From DATEZO01 sp035255485 (GTDB lineage Bacteria; Pseudomonadota; Gammaproteobacteria; Burkholderiales; Burkholderiaceae_D): a DNA stretch of 8,015 nt. The stretch is from contig DATEZO010000073.1 in NCBI GenBank assembly GCA_035255485.1, forward strand, positions 1 to 8,015. The letters run 5' to 3'. Under the pieces are notes generated by a model. That model did no database searches and had not been told where the DNA came from. It saw only the letters and a list, made by a program, of their open reading frames with translations. The position numbers were made by a program, and so were the translations under genes. Positions 1 to 6,046 of this stretch are shown piece after piece (the stretch's first letter is position 1; the number at the start of each line of letters is the position of its first letter).

Positions 1-39
1 GGCATGGTGTAAATCAGGCAGATGACGACACTTTGCGGC

Positions 40-55
40 TGGCATTGGCTTGCCA
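40..55. repeat. Inverted repeat TGGCA-N6-TGCCA upstream of edd
   Basis: The arms TGGCA (40-44) and TGCCA (51-55) form a perfect 5-bp inverted repeat with a 6-bp spacer, about 30 bp before the edd start. A second, nested dyad (TGGC-TT-GCCA, 46-55) shares the right arm. The position suits an operator for the edd-eda operon, but I recognise no named regulator site, and it does not resemble the HexR-type TGTAATT dyad. No convincing -35/-10 pair is visible in bases 1-86, so the promoter may lie before the window. A chance dyad is quite possible. Confidence 0.25.
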
Positions 56-75
56 TATTGCATGAAATGTTCAAT

Positions 76-79
76 AGGA
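76..79 (+). promoter_or_regulatory. Ribosome binding site of edd
   Basis: AGGA lies 7 bases before the ATG at 87. The in-frame GTG at 84 would leave only 4 bases, so the spacing favours ATG 87 as the edd start. Confidence 0.55.
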
Positions 80-86
80 TCGCGTG

Positions 87-2024
87 ATGACTCTTCATTC
101 CAGAATTGCCGCCGTTACCGAGCGCATCGTCCAGCGCAGCCGTCCCAGCCGTGCCAGCTATCTGGCACGGCTGGACGCTGCGCGCCATCAGGGCGTGCAG
201 CGCAGCGCCTTGTCCTGTACCAATCTGGCGCACGGGTTTGCCGCTTTTCCCTCCGCAGACAAGATGCGCCTGAAACAGCGGAAAAATCCGTCCGTCGCGA
301 TCGTCTCCGCGTATAACGACATGCTGTCGGCGCATCAACCGTTCGAGCGCTTTCCCCAGATCATCAAGGAAGCGGTGCGTGCCGCGGGTGGTGTGGCGCA
401 GTTTGCGGGCGGGACGCCGGCGATGTGCGATGGCGTAACGCAAGGCCAGCCCGGCATGGAGCTGTCGCTGTTTTCGCGCGACACGATTGCCATGGCAACC
501 GCCATTGCGCTGTCGCACAACATGTTCGATGCGGCGGTGTATCTCGGTGTCTGCGACAAGATCGTGCCGGGCTTGCTGATCGGCGCGCTGCATTTCGGAC
601 ACTTGCCGGCGGTCTTCATCCCGGGTGGACCGATGACCACTGGGATCGCCAATGCCGTCAAGGCAAAGACCCGCCAGCTATATGCGCAGGGCAAGGTCGG
701 GCGCGAGGAATTGCTGGAGTCGGAAGCAAAGTCATACCATGCACCCGGCACCTGTACTTTTTACGGCACCGCCAACAGCAATCAAATGCTGATGGAAGTG
801 ATGGGACTGCATTTGCCGGGCGCCGCCTTCATTCCACCGAATACGCCGCTGCGCGATGCCCTGACCGCTGCCGGTGCGCGCCGCGCGGCGGAAATCACCG
901 CGCTGGGCGAGCATTACCTGCCGGTCGGTCGTGTGGTGGATGAAAAATCGATTGTGAACGCCATCATTGCGCTGCTGGCGACCGGCGGTTCGACCAACCA
1001 TACGCTGCATCTGGTGGCCATCGCGAAAGCGGCCGGCATCGTGATCGACTGGAACGATTTCGATGCGCTGTCCGCAGTGGTGCCGCTGGTGACCCGTATC
1101 TATCCGAACGGCGATGCCGATGTGAACCATTTCCACGCCGCCGGCGGCGTCGGTTTCGTGCTGCGCGAACTGCTGGATGCGGGGCTATTGCACGAAGACG
1201 TGACGACGGTATTGGGGCATGGCTTGCGCGCCCATTGCGCCGAGCCGTTTCTGCAGGGCGAAGCGGTGGCCTGGCGCGCCGTGCCGCCGGCCAGTGCCGA
1301 TCTCGATGTGCTGCGGCCCGTGGTGCAGCCATTCTCCGCAGATGGCGGATTGCGGCTGCTCTCCGGCAATCTGGGCCGCGCGGTGATCAAGGTGTCTTCC
1401 GTCAAGCCGCAGCATCGCATCGTCGAAGCGCCGGCGCTTGTCTTCGACTCGCAGGAAGCCTTCATGCAGGCGTACCAGGCGGGCCAGCTGGATCGCGATT
1501 TCGTCGCAGTGGTGCGCTACCAGGGGCCGCGCGCCAACGGCATGCCGGAGTTGCATGCGCTGACGCCGGCGCTGACCAATCTGCAGGATGCCGGCCGCCG
1601 CGTGGCGCTGGTCACCGATGGCCGCATGTCGGGCGCGTCAGGCAAGGTGCCGGCTGCGATCCATGTGTCGCCGGAAGTGCTGGCCGGCGGGGCGCTTGGG
1701 CACGTGCGCGACGGCGACCTGATTCGGCTGGATGCGGAGGCCGGCGTGCTGCAGGTGCTGGCCTCCGACAGTGAACTGGCGGCGCGCCCGATGGCAGCGG
1801 TCGACCTGTCGGCCAACCAGACCGGCATGGGGCGCGAACTGTTTGCGATGTTCCGGGGCGCAGTCAGCGAAGCGGAGCAGGGCGCCGCGACATTCGGCCT
1901 GCCGCCGCCCCTGCACCTGCCGCAAGAAAACGACAACCCGCTGCATGTACCGGAAGGTTCTTCCTCGGACGAGGATTATCTGATCAACGCCAACAGGAGA
2001 GTGGCCGATGGCAAACCTGCTTGA
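87..2024 (+). CDS. edd: Phosphogluconate dehydratase (Entner-Doudoroff pathway)
   Basis: This cytoplasmic enzyme of the IlvD/Edd family dehydrates 6-phosphogluconate to 2-keto-3-deoxy-6-phosphogluconate (KDPG). The protein is 645 aa from ATG 87. The family blocks are clear: YNDMLSAHQP near residue 76, MCDGVTQGQ (Cys114), GVCDKIVPG (Cys156), PGTCTFYGTANSNQ (Cys223), LLATGGSTNH near 297 and TDGRMSGASGKVPAAIH near 510. The three cysteines are the likely Fe-S ligands by family analogy. The body aligns with E. coli Edd (603 aa) as I remember it, through the EAEQGA block near residue 595. After that, about 40 extra residues follow, rich in proline, serine and acidic residues. The last 17 bases overlap the start of eda, which catalyses the next step, so the two are probably co-transcribed and translationally coupled. 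The dehydratase assignment is firm; choosing Edd over IlvD rests on the overall match and on eda next door. Confidence 0.96.
   Translation: MTLHSRIAAVTERIVQRSRPSRASYLARLDAARHQGVQRSALSCTNLAHGFAAFPSADKMRLKQRKNPSVAIVSAYNDMLSAHQPFERFPQIIKEAVRAAGGVAQFAGGTPAMCDGVTQGQPGMELSLFSRDTIAMATAIALSHNMFDAAVYLGVCDKIVPGLLIGALHFGHLPAVFIPGGPMTTGIANAVKAKTRQLYAQGKVGREELLESEAKSYHAPGTCTFYGTANSNQMLMEVMGLHLPGAAFIPPNTPLRDALTAAGARRAAEITALGEHYLPVGRVVDEKSIVNAIIALLATGGSTNHTLHLVAIAKAAGIVIDWNDFDALSAVVPLVTRIYPNGDADVNHFHAAGGVGFVLRELLDAGLLHEDVTTVLGHGLRAHCAEPFLQGEAVAWRAVPPASADLDVLRPVVQPFSADGGLRLLSGNLGRAVIKVSSVKPQHRIVEAPALVFDSQEAFMQAYQAGQLDRDFVAVVRYQGPRANGMPELHALTPALTNLQDAGRRVALVTDGRMSGASGKVPAAIHVSPEVLAGGALGHVRDGDLIRLDAEAGVLQVLASDSELAARPMAAVDLSANQTGMGRELFAMFRGAVSEAEQGAATFGLPPPLHLPQENDNPLHVPEGSSSDEDYLINANRRVADGKPA
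1995..2000 (+). promoter_or_regulatory. Ribosome binding site of eda inside edd
   Basis: AGGAGA lies within the last codons of edd, 7 bases before the eda ATG at 2008. This strong site supports that start even though it overlaps edd by 17 bases. Confidence 0.75.
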
Positions 2025-2640
2025 GATTTTGCGTGCTTCACCGGTGATTCCGGTGATTGCGATCGATCGTATCGAGCATGCGGTGCCGCTGGCGCAGGCA
2101 CTGGTTGCCGGCGGTATCCGGGTGCTTGAAGTCACGTTGCGCACGGTGCACGGCCTGGCCGCGATCCGCGCCATGGCGCAACAGGTGCCGGAGGCGATCA
2201 TTGGTGTCGGCACCCTGACGCAGCCGGAAGAATTCGCCGCTGCGCGCGATGCCGGCGCCGTCTTCGGCGTCTCGCCCGGACTGACGCCGGCCCTGATCGC
2301 CGCCGCCAGGTCGAGCGGCCTGCCGTTGCTGCCGGGTGTGATGACGCCGTCCGAAGTGATGGCGGCGCGTGAACAGGGATTCCGGCAGCTGAAACTGTTT
2401 CCGGCGGTGCCGGCCGGCGGCGTCGGCATGCTGGACGCAATCGCCGGCCCCCTGCCTGACATGATGTTCTGTCCCACCGGCGGCATTTCGATCGACACGG
2501 CGCCGCGCTTTCTTGCTTGCAAAAATGTCGCCTGTGTCGGCGGTTCCTGGTTGACGCCGAAAGAAGCGGTTCAGGCGGCCGACTGGGCGAAAATCACTGC
2601 GCTGGCCGCAGTGGCCAGCCGATTGCGGGCAAGCGAATGA
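2008..2640 (+). CDS. eda: KDPG aldolase / 4-hydroxy-2-oxoglutarate aldolase
   Basis: This class I aldolase cleaves KDPG, the product of Edd, to pyruvate and glyceraldehyde 3-phosphate in the cytoplasm. The protein is 210 aa, close to the 213 aa of E. coli Eda, and should form the usual trimeric TIM barrel. The active-site pattern is visible: Glu41 and Arg45 in LEVTLRT, and the Schiff-base Lys129 in QLKLFPA, matching E. coli Glu45, Arg49 and Lys133. The phosphate-binding segments FCPTGGIS (near 154) and VGGSWL (near 177) are intact. It begins inside edd in another frame with its own good ribosome binding site, so the two enzymes are probably made in a coupled way. The gene ends the + strand operon; convergent genes follow after a 212-bp spacer. 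Confidence 0.97.
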   Translation: MANLLEILRASPVIPVIAIDRIEHAVPLAQALVAGGIRVLEVTLRTVHGLAAIRAMAQQVPEAIIGVGTLTQPEEFAAARDAGAVFGVSPGLTPALIAAARSSGLPLLPGVMTPSEVMAAREQGFRQLKLFPAVPAGGVGMLDAIAGPLPDMMFCPTGGISIDTAPRFLACKNVACVGGSWLTPKEAVQAADWAKITALAAVASRLRASE

Positions 2641-2648
2641 GCAGGCGG

Positions 2649-2676
2649 ACGCATTCCGAATGATGGCGTGCGTTTT
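2649..2676 (+). terminator. Possible weak terminator after eda
   Basis: ACGCA (2649-2653) and TGCGT (2669-2673) can pair around a 15-base loop, followed by a run of four T (2673-2676), starting 9 bases after the eda stop. The stem is short and the loop long, so it is a weak candidate for an intrinsic terminator. Confidence 0.25.
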
Positions 2677-2721
2677 AACGGCTCCCGGCCAAATGAAGCA
2701 TTCCACAGCGTTGAAACTGCA

Positions 2722-2771
2722 GCGAATATCGATTTTACGGGGAGTATGGGTAAAAATTCTGCAATATTCGC
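2722..2771. repeat. Spaced 8-bp inverted repeat in the eda/cyclase spacer
   Basis: GCGAATAT (2722-2729) and ATATTCGC (2764-2771) are perfect inverted copies 34 bp apart. They lie in the AT-richer spacer between the convergent eda and cyclase genes. No function is recognised; the pair could be a protein-binding site, a large weak hairpin at the 3' ends, or chance. Confidence 0.3.
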
Positions 2772-2781
2772 AATGAATACG

Positions 2782-2807
2782 CTGGCATTTAAAAATACAT
2801 GTGCCAG
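2782..2807. repeat. Hairpin-forming inverted repeat CTGGCA-N14-TGCCAG
   Basis: CTGGCA (2782-2787) and TGCCAG (2802-2807) are perfect inverted arms around a 14-base AT-rich loop, about 45 bp beyond the cyclase stop codon on the minus strand. It may mark the 3' end of that operon. It lacks the T-run after the stem, in either direction, that an intrinsic terminator needs. Confidence 0.3.
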
Positions 2808-2852
2808 TATGATTTTAACGCAAGGCGCGCCACCAGCAGCTTGTCGATGCGG

Positions 2853-3845
2853 TCATTGCATGAGCGGAACAGGATGATTGTCGGACACCGCGACGCAATT
2901 GCGCCCGGAGCTCTTGGCCTTGTAGAGCGCGCGGTCGGCAGCGCCAATCAGGTGCACGATCGCGGCATGCTGGTGTGGTACCTGGGTGACTACCCCGAGA
3001 CTGACCGTTACATGGTTTGCCACGTCGGAATAGGCATGCGGTAGCGCCAGCGCTTCGATTTCCGCACGCATTATCTCGGCGATCTGCAGCGCGCCATGGC
3101 TGTCCGTGTCGGGCAGGATCGCCATGAATTCCTCGCCGCCGTAACGCGCCAGCAGATCGCTCGAGCGTTCCAGCGTGCGAGACAGCGCAGTGGCGATTTG
3201 CGCCAGGCACCAGTCGCCTTGCTGGTGGCCGTAATTATCGTTGTACCTCTTGAAGGAATCGACATCGATCATTACCAGCGATAACGGTGCGCCAGTGCGC
3301 TTGGCGCGGCGGAATTCATGGTTGATGTCAACATCGAAACGGCGCCGGTTGGCGATTCCCGTGAGACCATCCAGGAATGTTTGCGATTGCAGTTCCAGCG
3401 CCAGTTCGCGCAGTTTTCGTTCGCGCGTGACCGCTATGCTGACATCGGTAATCTGTACCAGGCAGTGACGCGGCAGCGTCGCGACCTGGATCGGCATCAC
3501 TTGCACTGCCTGCTGGATGCGCCGGTTGCTGATCTCATCGGCCTCGGAATAGTAAAGCGGAAACGGCGCCTTGTTCAGGCTCTGCGAAATCAGCGAAGCG
3601 AAATTGTCGGTCAGGGCGCTGACGATTGCAGCATGCGTGCGGCCATTGGCCATGGCGGGAAATACGTCGACGAACTGCTGGCCGAGCACAGCGGCGGCCG
3701 GGTGGGGAGAATGCTGTTCCATCCAGCGGTTCCAGAGCACGATGCGCTGCCTGGCGTCGAGCACGATGACGCCTACCTTGACGGCCTGGAGGACGCCATC
3801 AAGCAGAAAGTGCTGCAGGCCGGGCGTGGCGTCCGCGGAAATCAC
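2853..3845 (-). CDS. PAS-GGDEF diguanylate cyclase
   Basis: This protein should make cyclic di-GMP from two GTP. From the GTG at 3845 it has 330 aa. Residues about 16-130 look like a PAS sensor domain (LQAVKVGVIVLDARQRIVLWN). A helical linker leads into the GGDEF domain, which begins at DGLTGIANRRRF (159-171). The catalytic set is complete: MIDVDSFKRYND with Asp194 and Asn202, GHQQGD ending at Asp211, and the signature GGEEF at 236-240. An RxxD inhibitory site (RSSD, 227-230) sits five residues before the signature, so product feedback inhibition is expected. No transmembrane segment is seen, so the protein is probably cytoplasmic. The frame stays open to an ATG at 3989, but those 48 residues lie inside cheC and are arginine-rich without PAS character. 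The GTG forms a GTGA overlap with the cheC stop and has AGGA 7 bases upstream. It is the last gene of the receiver-CheC-cyclase operon. The PAS ligand cannot be told. Confidence 0.93.
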   Translation of the reverse strand: MISADATPGLQHFLLDGVLQAVKVGVIVLDARQRIVLWNRWMEQHSPHPAAAVLGQQFVDVFPAMANGRTHAAIVSALTDNFASLISQSLNKAPFPLYYSEADEISNRRIQQAVQVMPIQVATLPRHCLVQITDVSIAVTRERKLRELALELQSQTFLDGLTGIANRRRFDVDINHEFRRAKRTGAPLSLVMIDVDSFKRYNDNYGHQQGDWCLAQIATALSRTLERSSDLLARYGGEEFMAILPDTDSHGALQIAEIMRAEIEALALPHAYSDVANHVTVSLGVVTQVPHQHAAIVHLIGAADRALYKAKSSGRNCVAVSDNHPVPLMQ

Positions 3846-4456
3846 CCTGGAATCCTGCGCAGGTATTCGTCGATGTAATGCTGCAAGTCTTCCAGTGCCG
3901 ACAGGTCGAGCAGGAAGGCGACGTAGCCGTATATCTTGTGCTTTTCGATGTTGAAATCGATTTTCAGCGTCAGTACCAGGCCATCCCAATCGCTACCGGA
4001 GCTGCCCAGGATCTCATCGCTGGTGCCGACATGATATTTGGGCAGCGAACCTTGCAGTTCCTTGCCGGAAGTGTTGGCCAGCGCGCTCATGCAGGAATTC
4101 AGGATAATATTGCCGATTTCGCTCATCGCCTCCTGTTCCATTTCCGAGAGTTCCTCCATGGAGAGCGTTTGCCCGACCATGAGACGGACGATTTCGAGGC
4201 TTTTTTCTTCCGGAAACATCAGGATCGCCTCGGTGCTGAATGCGCCGTGGTAATACTGCGTGATCGCGCAAATGCGGCGGTCCTTGCCGGCGCCGAGCGT
4301 CCTGGCGCATTCGGCGCGCGTCTGGAACAGGATCGCGGGCACCGACATCGCCACTTCTTCATTCACGATACTGCTCATTGCCGATGCGGCCTGGCCTACC
4401 CCGATATTGAAGATTTCGATCAGAGCGTCATGCTGAATGTCGCTGAGATTGAACAT
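3842..4456 (-). CDS. CheC-family CheY-P phosphatase
   Basis: This soluble protein of the CheC/CheX/FliY family should remove phosphate from a CheY-like receiver. It has 204 aa, close to the roughly 205 aa usual for CheC. Both copies of the catalytic pattern are present. The first has Asp10, Glu14, Asn17 and, 23 residues on, Pro40. The second has Glu113, Asn116 and, again 23 residues on, Pro139; its first position is Glu109 where Asp or Ser is usual. Two intact sites point to CheC rather than the single-helix variants. Its ATG shares one base with the receiver stop (TAATG), with GGAAAG 6 bases upstream, and its stop overlaps the GTG of the cyclase gene. Such packing suggests tight co-expression, and the neighbouring receiver is the obvious substrate (inference). 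No cheD, cheA or receptor gene is in view, so a role outside classical chemotaxis is plausible. Confidence 0.9.
   Translation of the reverse strand: MFNLSDIQHDALIEIFNIGVGQAASAMSSIVNEEVAMSVPAILFQTRAECARTLGAGKDRRICAITQYYHGAFSTEAILMFPEEKSLEIVRLMVGQTLSMEELSEMEQEAMSEIGNIILNSCMSALANTSGKELQGSLPKYHVGTSDEILGSSGSDWDGLVLTLKIDFNIEKHKIYGYVAFLLDLSALEDLQHYIDEYLRRIPG
3853..3856 (-). promoter_or_regulatory. Ribosome binding site of the cyclase gene
   Basis: On the minus strand AGGA lies 7 bases before the GTG at 3845, inside the end of cheC. With the GTGA stop/start overlap it decides the start against the longer reading frame from 3989. Confidence 0.6.
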
Positions 4457-4836
4457 TAGGCGCTTTCCAGTATGGCGATGATGTGCTGGATGCGTGCCTC
4501 CGTCACTGGTTTTTCGATGAAGCCGACCCTCAGCGCGCTCGCCTTGTTGCGTGTGGCATCCTGGACATTGGCGGTCATCAGGGTAATATTTACCGATGGC
4601 GATTTTTCGCGCAGCTTTTCCACAGCCGCCAGGCCGCCCATGCCCGGCATGTTGACATCCAGCAAGATCAGGTCAGGTGTAACGGTGTCGAGTTTGTCGA
4701 CTGCTTCCTCGCCGGTAACGGCTTCCTCGATCATCCAGTCGGCGCGCATGCTGAGAATGAACTGGCGCGTCAGCATTCTGGATACCCGGCTATCGTCTAC
4801 TATCAGGATGATCTTCTGATTCTTGGCATTGCTCAT
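4456..4836 (-). CDS. Stand-alone CheY-like response regulator receiver
   Basis: This is a single receiver domain of 126 aa with no output domain, as in CheY. The conserved residues are all present: the acidic pair Asp14-Asp15 (ILIVDDSRVSR), the phosphoacceptor Asp60 (LILLDVNMPGMGG), Thr88 (LMTAN), the aromatic switch residue Phe106 and Lys109 (IEKP). It should be a phosphorylatable switch, taking phosphate from a histidine kinase not in this window and acting through a protein partner. It heads a three-gene operon whose next gene encodes a CheC phosphatase and whose last encodes a diguanylate cyclase; both are natural partners by context. The start at ATG 4836 has a modest Shine-Dalgarno (GGAA, 9 bases upstream). 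I find no convincing sigma-70 or sigma-28 promoter upstream, only an inverted repeat. It is probably not the flagellar CheY itself, given its neighbours. Confidence 0.93.
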   Translation of the reverse strand: MSNAKNQKIILIVDDSRVSRMLTRQFILSMRADWMIEEAVTGEEAVDKLDTVTPDLILLDVNMPGMGGLAAVEKLREKSPSVNITLMTANVQDATRNKASALRVGFIEKPVTEARIQHIIAILESA

Positions 4837-4847
4837 TGAATACGTTT

Positions 4848-4870
4848 CCAGAAAATGGTTTTACTTCTGG
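4848..4870. repeat. Inverted repeat CCAGAA-N11-TTCTGG upstream of the receiver operon
   Basis: CCAGAA (4848-4853) and TTCTGG (4865-4870) form a perfect 6-bp inverted repeat starting 12 bp before the receiver start codon. The arm centres are 17 bp apart, so it could be an operator read from one face of the helix or a hairpin in the mRNA leader near the ribosome binding site. No regulator is recognised. Confidence 0.35.
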
Positions 4871-4955
4871 TAATAGTCTACCCTTCCTCACCGGATGCTG
4901 GCTAGCCCGCTGCAGCAATGTTTACGGAAAGTGGCTGGCTGTACTACCGCTCCGT

Positions 4956-4961
4956 TAAAAT
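4956..4961 (+). promoter_or_regulatory. Probable -10 element of rpiA
   Basis: TAAAAT matches the sigma-70 -10 consensus at five of six positions and lies 30 bases before the rpiA ATG, predicting a leader of roughly 24 bases. No good -35 is seen 16-18 bp upstream, so the promoter is only a candidate. Confidence 0.4.
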
Positions 4962-4977
4962 GGACGGTTTCCATTTT
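4957..4977. repeat. 8-bp inverted repeat over the rpiA promoter/leader
   Basis: AAAATGGA (4957-4964) and TCCATTTT (4970-4977) are perfect inverted arms around a 5-base loop. The dyad overlaps the candidate -10 element and the expected transcription start of rpiA, so it is placed like an operator. Only its right arm would be in the mRNA, so a leader hairpin is less likely if the promoter call is right. Confidence 0.45.
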
Positions 4978-4991
4978 TCGATAATGACATC

Positions 4992-5663
4992 ATGACCCAG
5001 GATGAACTCAAGCAAGCCGTTGCCCGCGCCGCCATCGATTACGTGGTCGATAGCGAAATCGTCGGCGTCGGCACCGGTTCCACCGCCAATTTTTTCATTG
5101 ATGAACTCGGCAAGATCAAGCACAGGATCAAGGGCGCGGTTGCGTCGTCCGAGGTCACCGCAGCGCGCCTGAAGTCGCACGGCATCGTGGTATTCGATCT
5201 GAACGAAGTCGCCTCGATGCCGGTGTATATCGACGGCGCCGATGAAATCACGCCGCAGGGCGCGATGATCAAGGGCGGCGGCGCGGCATTGACGCGCGAG
5301 AAGATCGTGGCGTCGGCCGCGGACAAGTTCGTGTGCATCGCCGACGGCTCCAAGCTGGTCGATATGCTCGGCGCCTTCCCGCTGCCGGTCGAAGTAATCC
5401 CGATGGCGCAGGCAGTCGTGGCGCGCAAGCTGGCCGCGCTGGGCGGCCAGCCGCAACTGCGCATGAAGGACGGCAAGCCACTGGTGACCGACAACGGCTG
5501 TCTCATCATCGACGTGGCTGGATTGCGCATCGCGAATCCGCAAGGCCTGGAAGCGCAGATCAATGCGATTGCCGGCGTGGTGACGGTGGGGCTGTTCGCG
5601 CAGCACGGCGCCGACATTGGTTTGCTCGGCACCGCGAGTGGCGTGAAAACGTTGAAGTTCTAG
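4992..5663 (+). CDS. rpiA: Ribose-5-phosphate isomerase A
   Basis: This cytoplasmic enzyme interconverts ribose 5-phosphate and ribulose 5-phosphate in the non-oxidative pentose phosphate pathway. The protein is 223 aa against 219 in E. coli, and the two are closely similar along their whole length. The phosphate loop GVGTGSTA (25-32) is intact. The catalytic residues of the family fall at the same numbers as in E. coli: Asp81 and Asp84 in DGADE, Lys94 in IKGGGAALTREK and Glu103. The start MTQDELK is also shared with E. coli RpiA, which supports ATG 4992. No Shine-Dalgarno is visible before it, and a three-codon reading frame (ATG ACA TCA TGA, 4984-4995) ends across the start codon. It stands alone, divergent from the receiver operon and convergent with the yggX-family gene, so it is probably a single-gene transcript. 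Confidence 0.97.
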   Translation: MTQDELKQAVARAAIDYVVDSEIVGVGTGSTANFFIDELGKIKHRIKGAVASSEVTAARLKSHGIVVFDLNEVASMPVYIDGADEITPQGAMIKGGGAALTREKIVASAADKFVCIADGSKLVDMLGAFPLPVEVIPMAQAVVARKLAALGGQPQLRMKDGKPLVTDNGCLIIDVAGLRIANPQGLEAQINAIAGVVTVGLFAQHGADIGLLGTASGVKTLKF

Positions 5664-5708
5664 CGTGCAACACCACGCCAGGGTTTTCCGGCGCTCAGTC
5701 GTACAGCC

Positions 5709-5981
5709 TTATTTCGACGGCGGCACATATCCGGCCGCCGCATCTGCGCCGCTGCCGAAGAAATAGTTGTCCATTTGCGTCGCCAGATACTTGCGGGCCT
5801 GCGCGTCGGCCAGGTTCAGGCGGTTTTCATTGACCAGCATGGTTTGATGCTTGAGCCAGCCGCCCCAGGCTTCCTTCGATACGCCTTGGTAAATCTTCTT
5901 GCCGAGTTCGCCGGGATACGGCGGAAAATCCAGTCCTTCAGCTTCCTTGTTCAATTTGATGCAGTGGACCATGCGGGCCAT
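5709..5981 (-). CDS. yggX: Probable Fe(II)-trafficking protein, YggX family
   Basis: This small cytoplasmic protein (90 aa; the family is usually about 90) belongs to the YggX family. In enterobacteria the family is linked to protection of Fe-S clusters against oxidants and to iron handling; the exact biochemical role is debated. The family pattern is clear: Cys7 near the N-terminus, KEAEGLDFPPYPGELGKKIY (12-31), then SKEAWGGWLKHQTMLVNENRLNL (35-57) and a short tail ending GYVPPSK. The ATG at 5981 has a strong GGAGAG 5 bases upstream. It lies 65 bp after argA on the same strand, so it may be read through from argA or have its own promoter, though I see no clear one in that gap. It converges with rpiA, 45 bp apart. 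Confidence 0.94.
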   Translation of the reverse strand: MARMVHCIKLNKEAEGLDFPPYPGELGKKIYQGVSKEAWGGWLKHQTMLVNENRLNLADAQARKYLATQMDNYFFGSGADAAAGYVPPSK

Positions 5982-5986
5982 AGTTA

Positions 5987-5992
5987 CTCTCC
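5987..5992 (-). promoter_or_regulatory. Ribosome binding site of the yggX-family gene
   Basis: GGAGAG on the minus strand, 5 bases before the ATG at 5981. It is the clearest ribosome binding site among the minus-strand genes here and confirms the start. Confidence 0.7.
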
Positions 5993-6046
5993 AAAAAAGG
6001 TTGCTCGCCTGCTGAAATGCAAGGGTAGAGCGGATGAATCACGATA

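Noticed and set aside
40..54. Sigma-54 type -24/-12 promoter before edd
   Set aside because: TGGCA and TGC are present, but the distance from GG to GC is one base too short for the fixed spacing that sigma-54 needs.
50..316. 88-codon + strand frame overlapping the start of edd
   Set aside because: It is out of frame with the conserved Edd N-terminus, which accounts for this DNA.
1638..2522. 294-codon minus-strand frame across edd and eda
   Set aside because: It lies opposite two recognised enzymes, spans their junction, and shows low-complexity composition with no motif.
2824..2831. 8-bp palindrome GGCGCGCC after the cyclase gene
   Set aside because: A perfect palindrome made only of G and C is expected by chance in GC-rich DNA and has no flanking structure to suggest a site.
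2668..2877. 69-codon + strand frame in the spacer after eda
   Set aside because: It has no properly spaced ribosome binding site, runs into the antisense of the cyclase gene, and resembles no family. An internal ATG at 2746 follows GGGGAG too closely (1 base).
3846..3989. 48-residue N-terminal extension of the cyclase frame
   Set aside because: It lies wholly inside cheC, is arginine-rich without domain character, and the GTG at 3845 has both a ribosome binding site and a GTGA overlap.
5663..5687. Intrinsic terminator between rpiA and the yggX-family gene
   Set aside because: The stem GCGTG/CACGC has only 5 bp and the T-run of four begins 6 bases after it, too weak and too distant to call.
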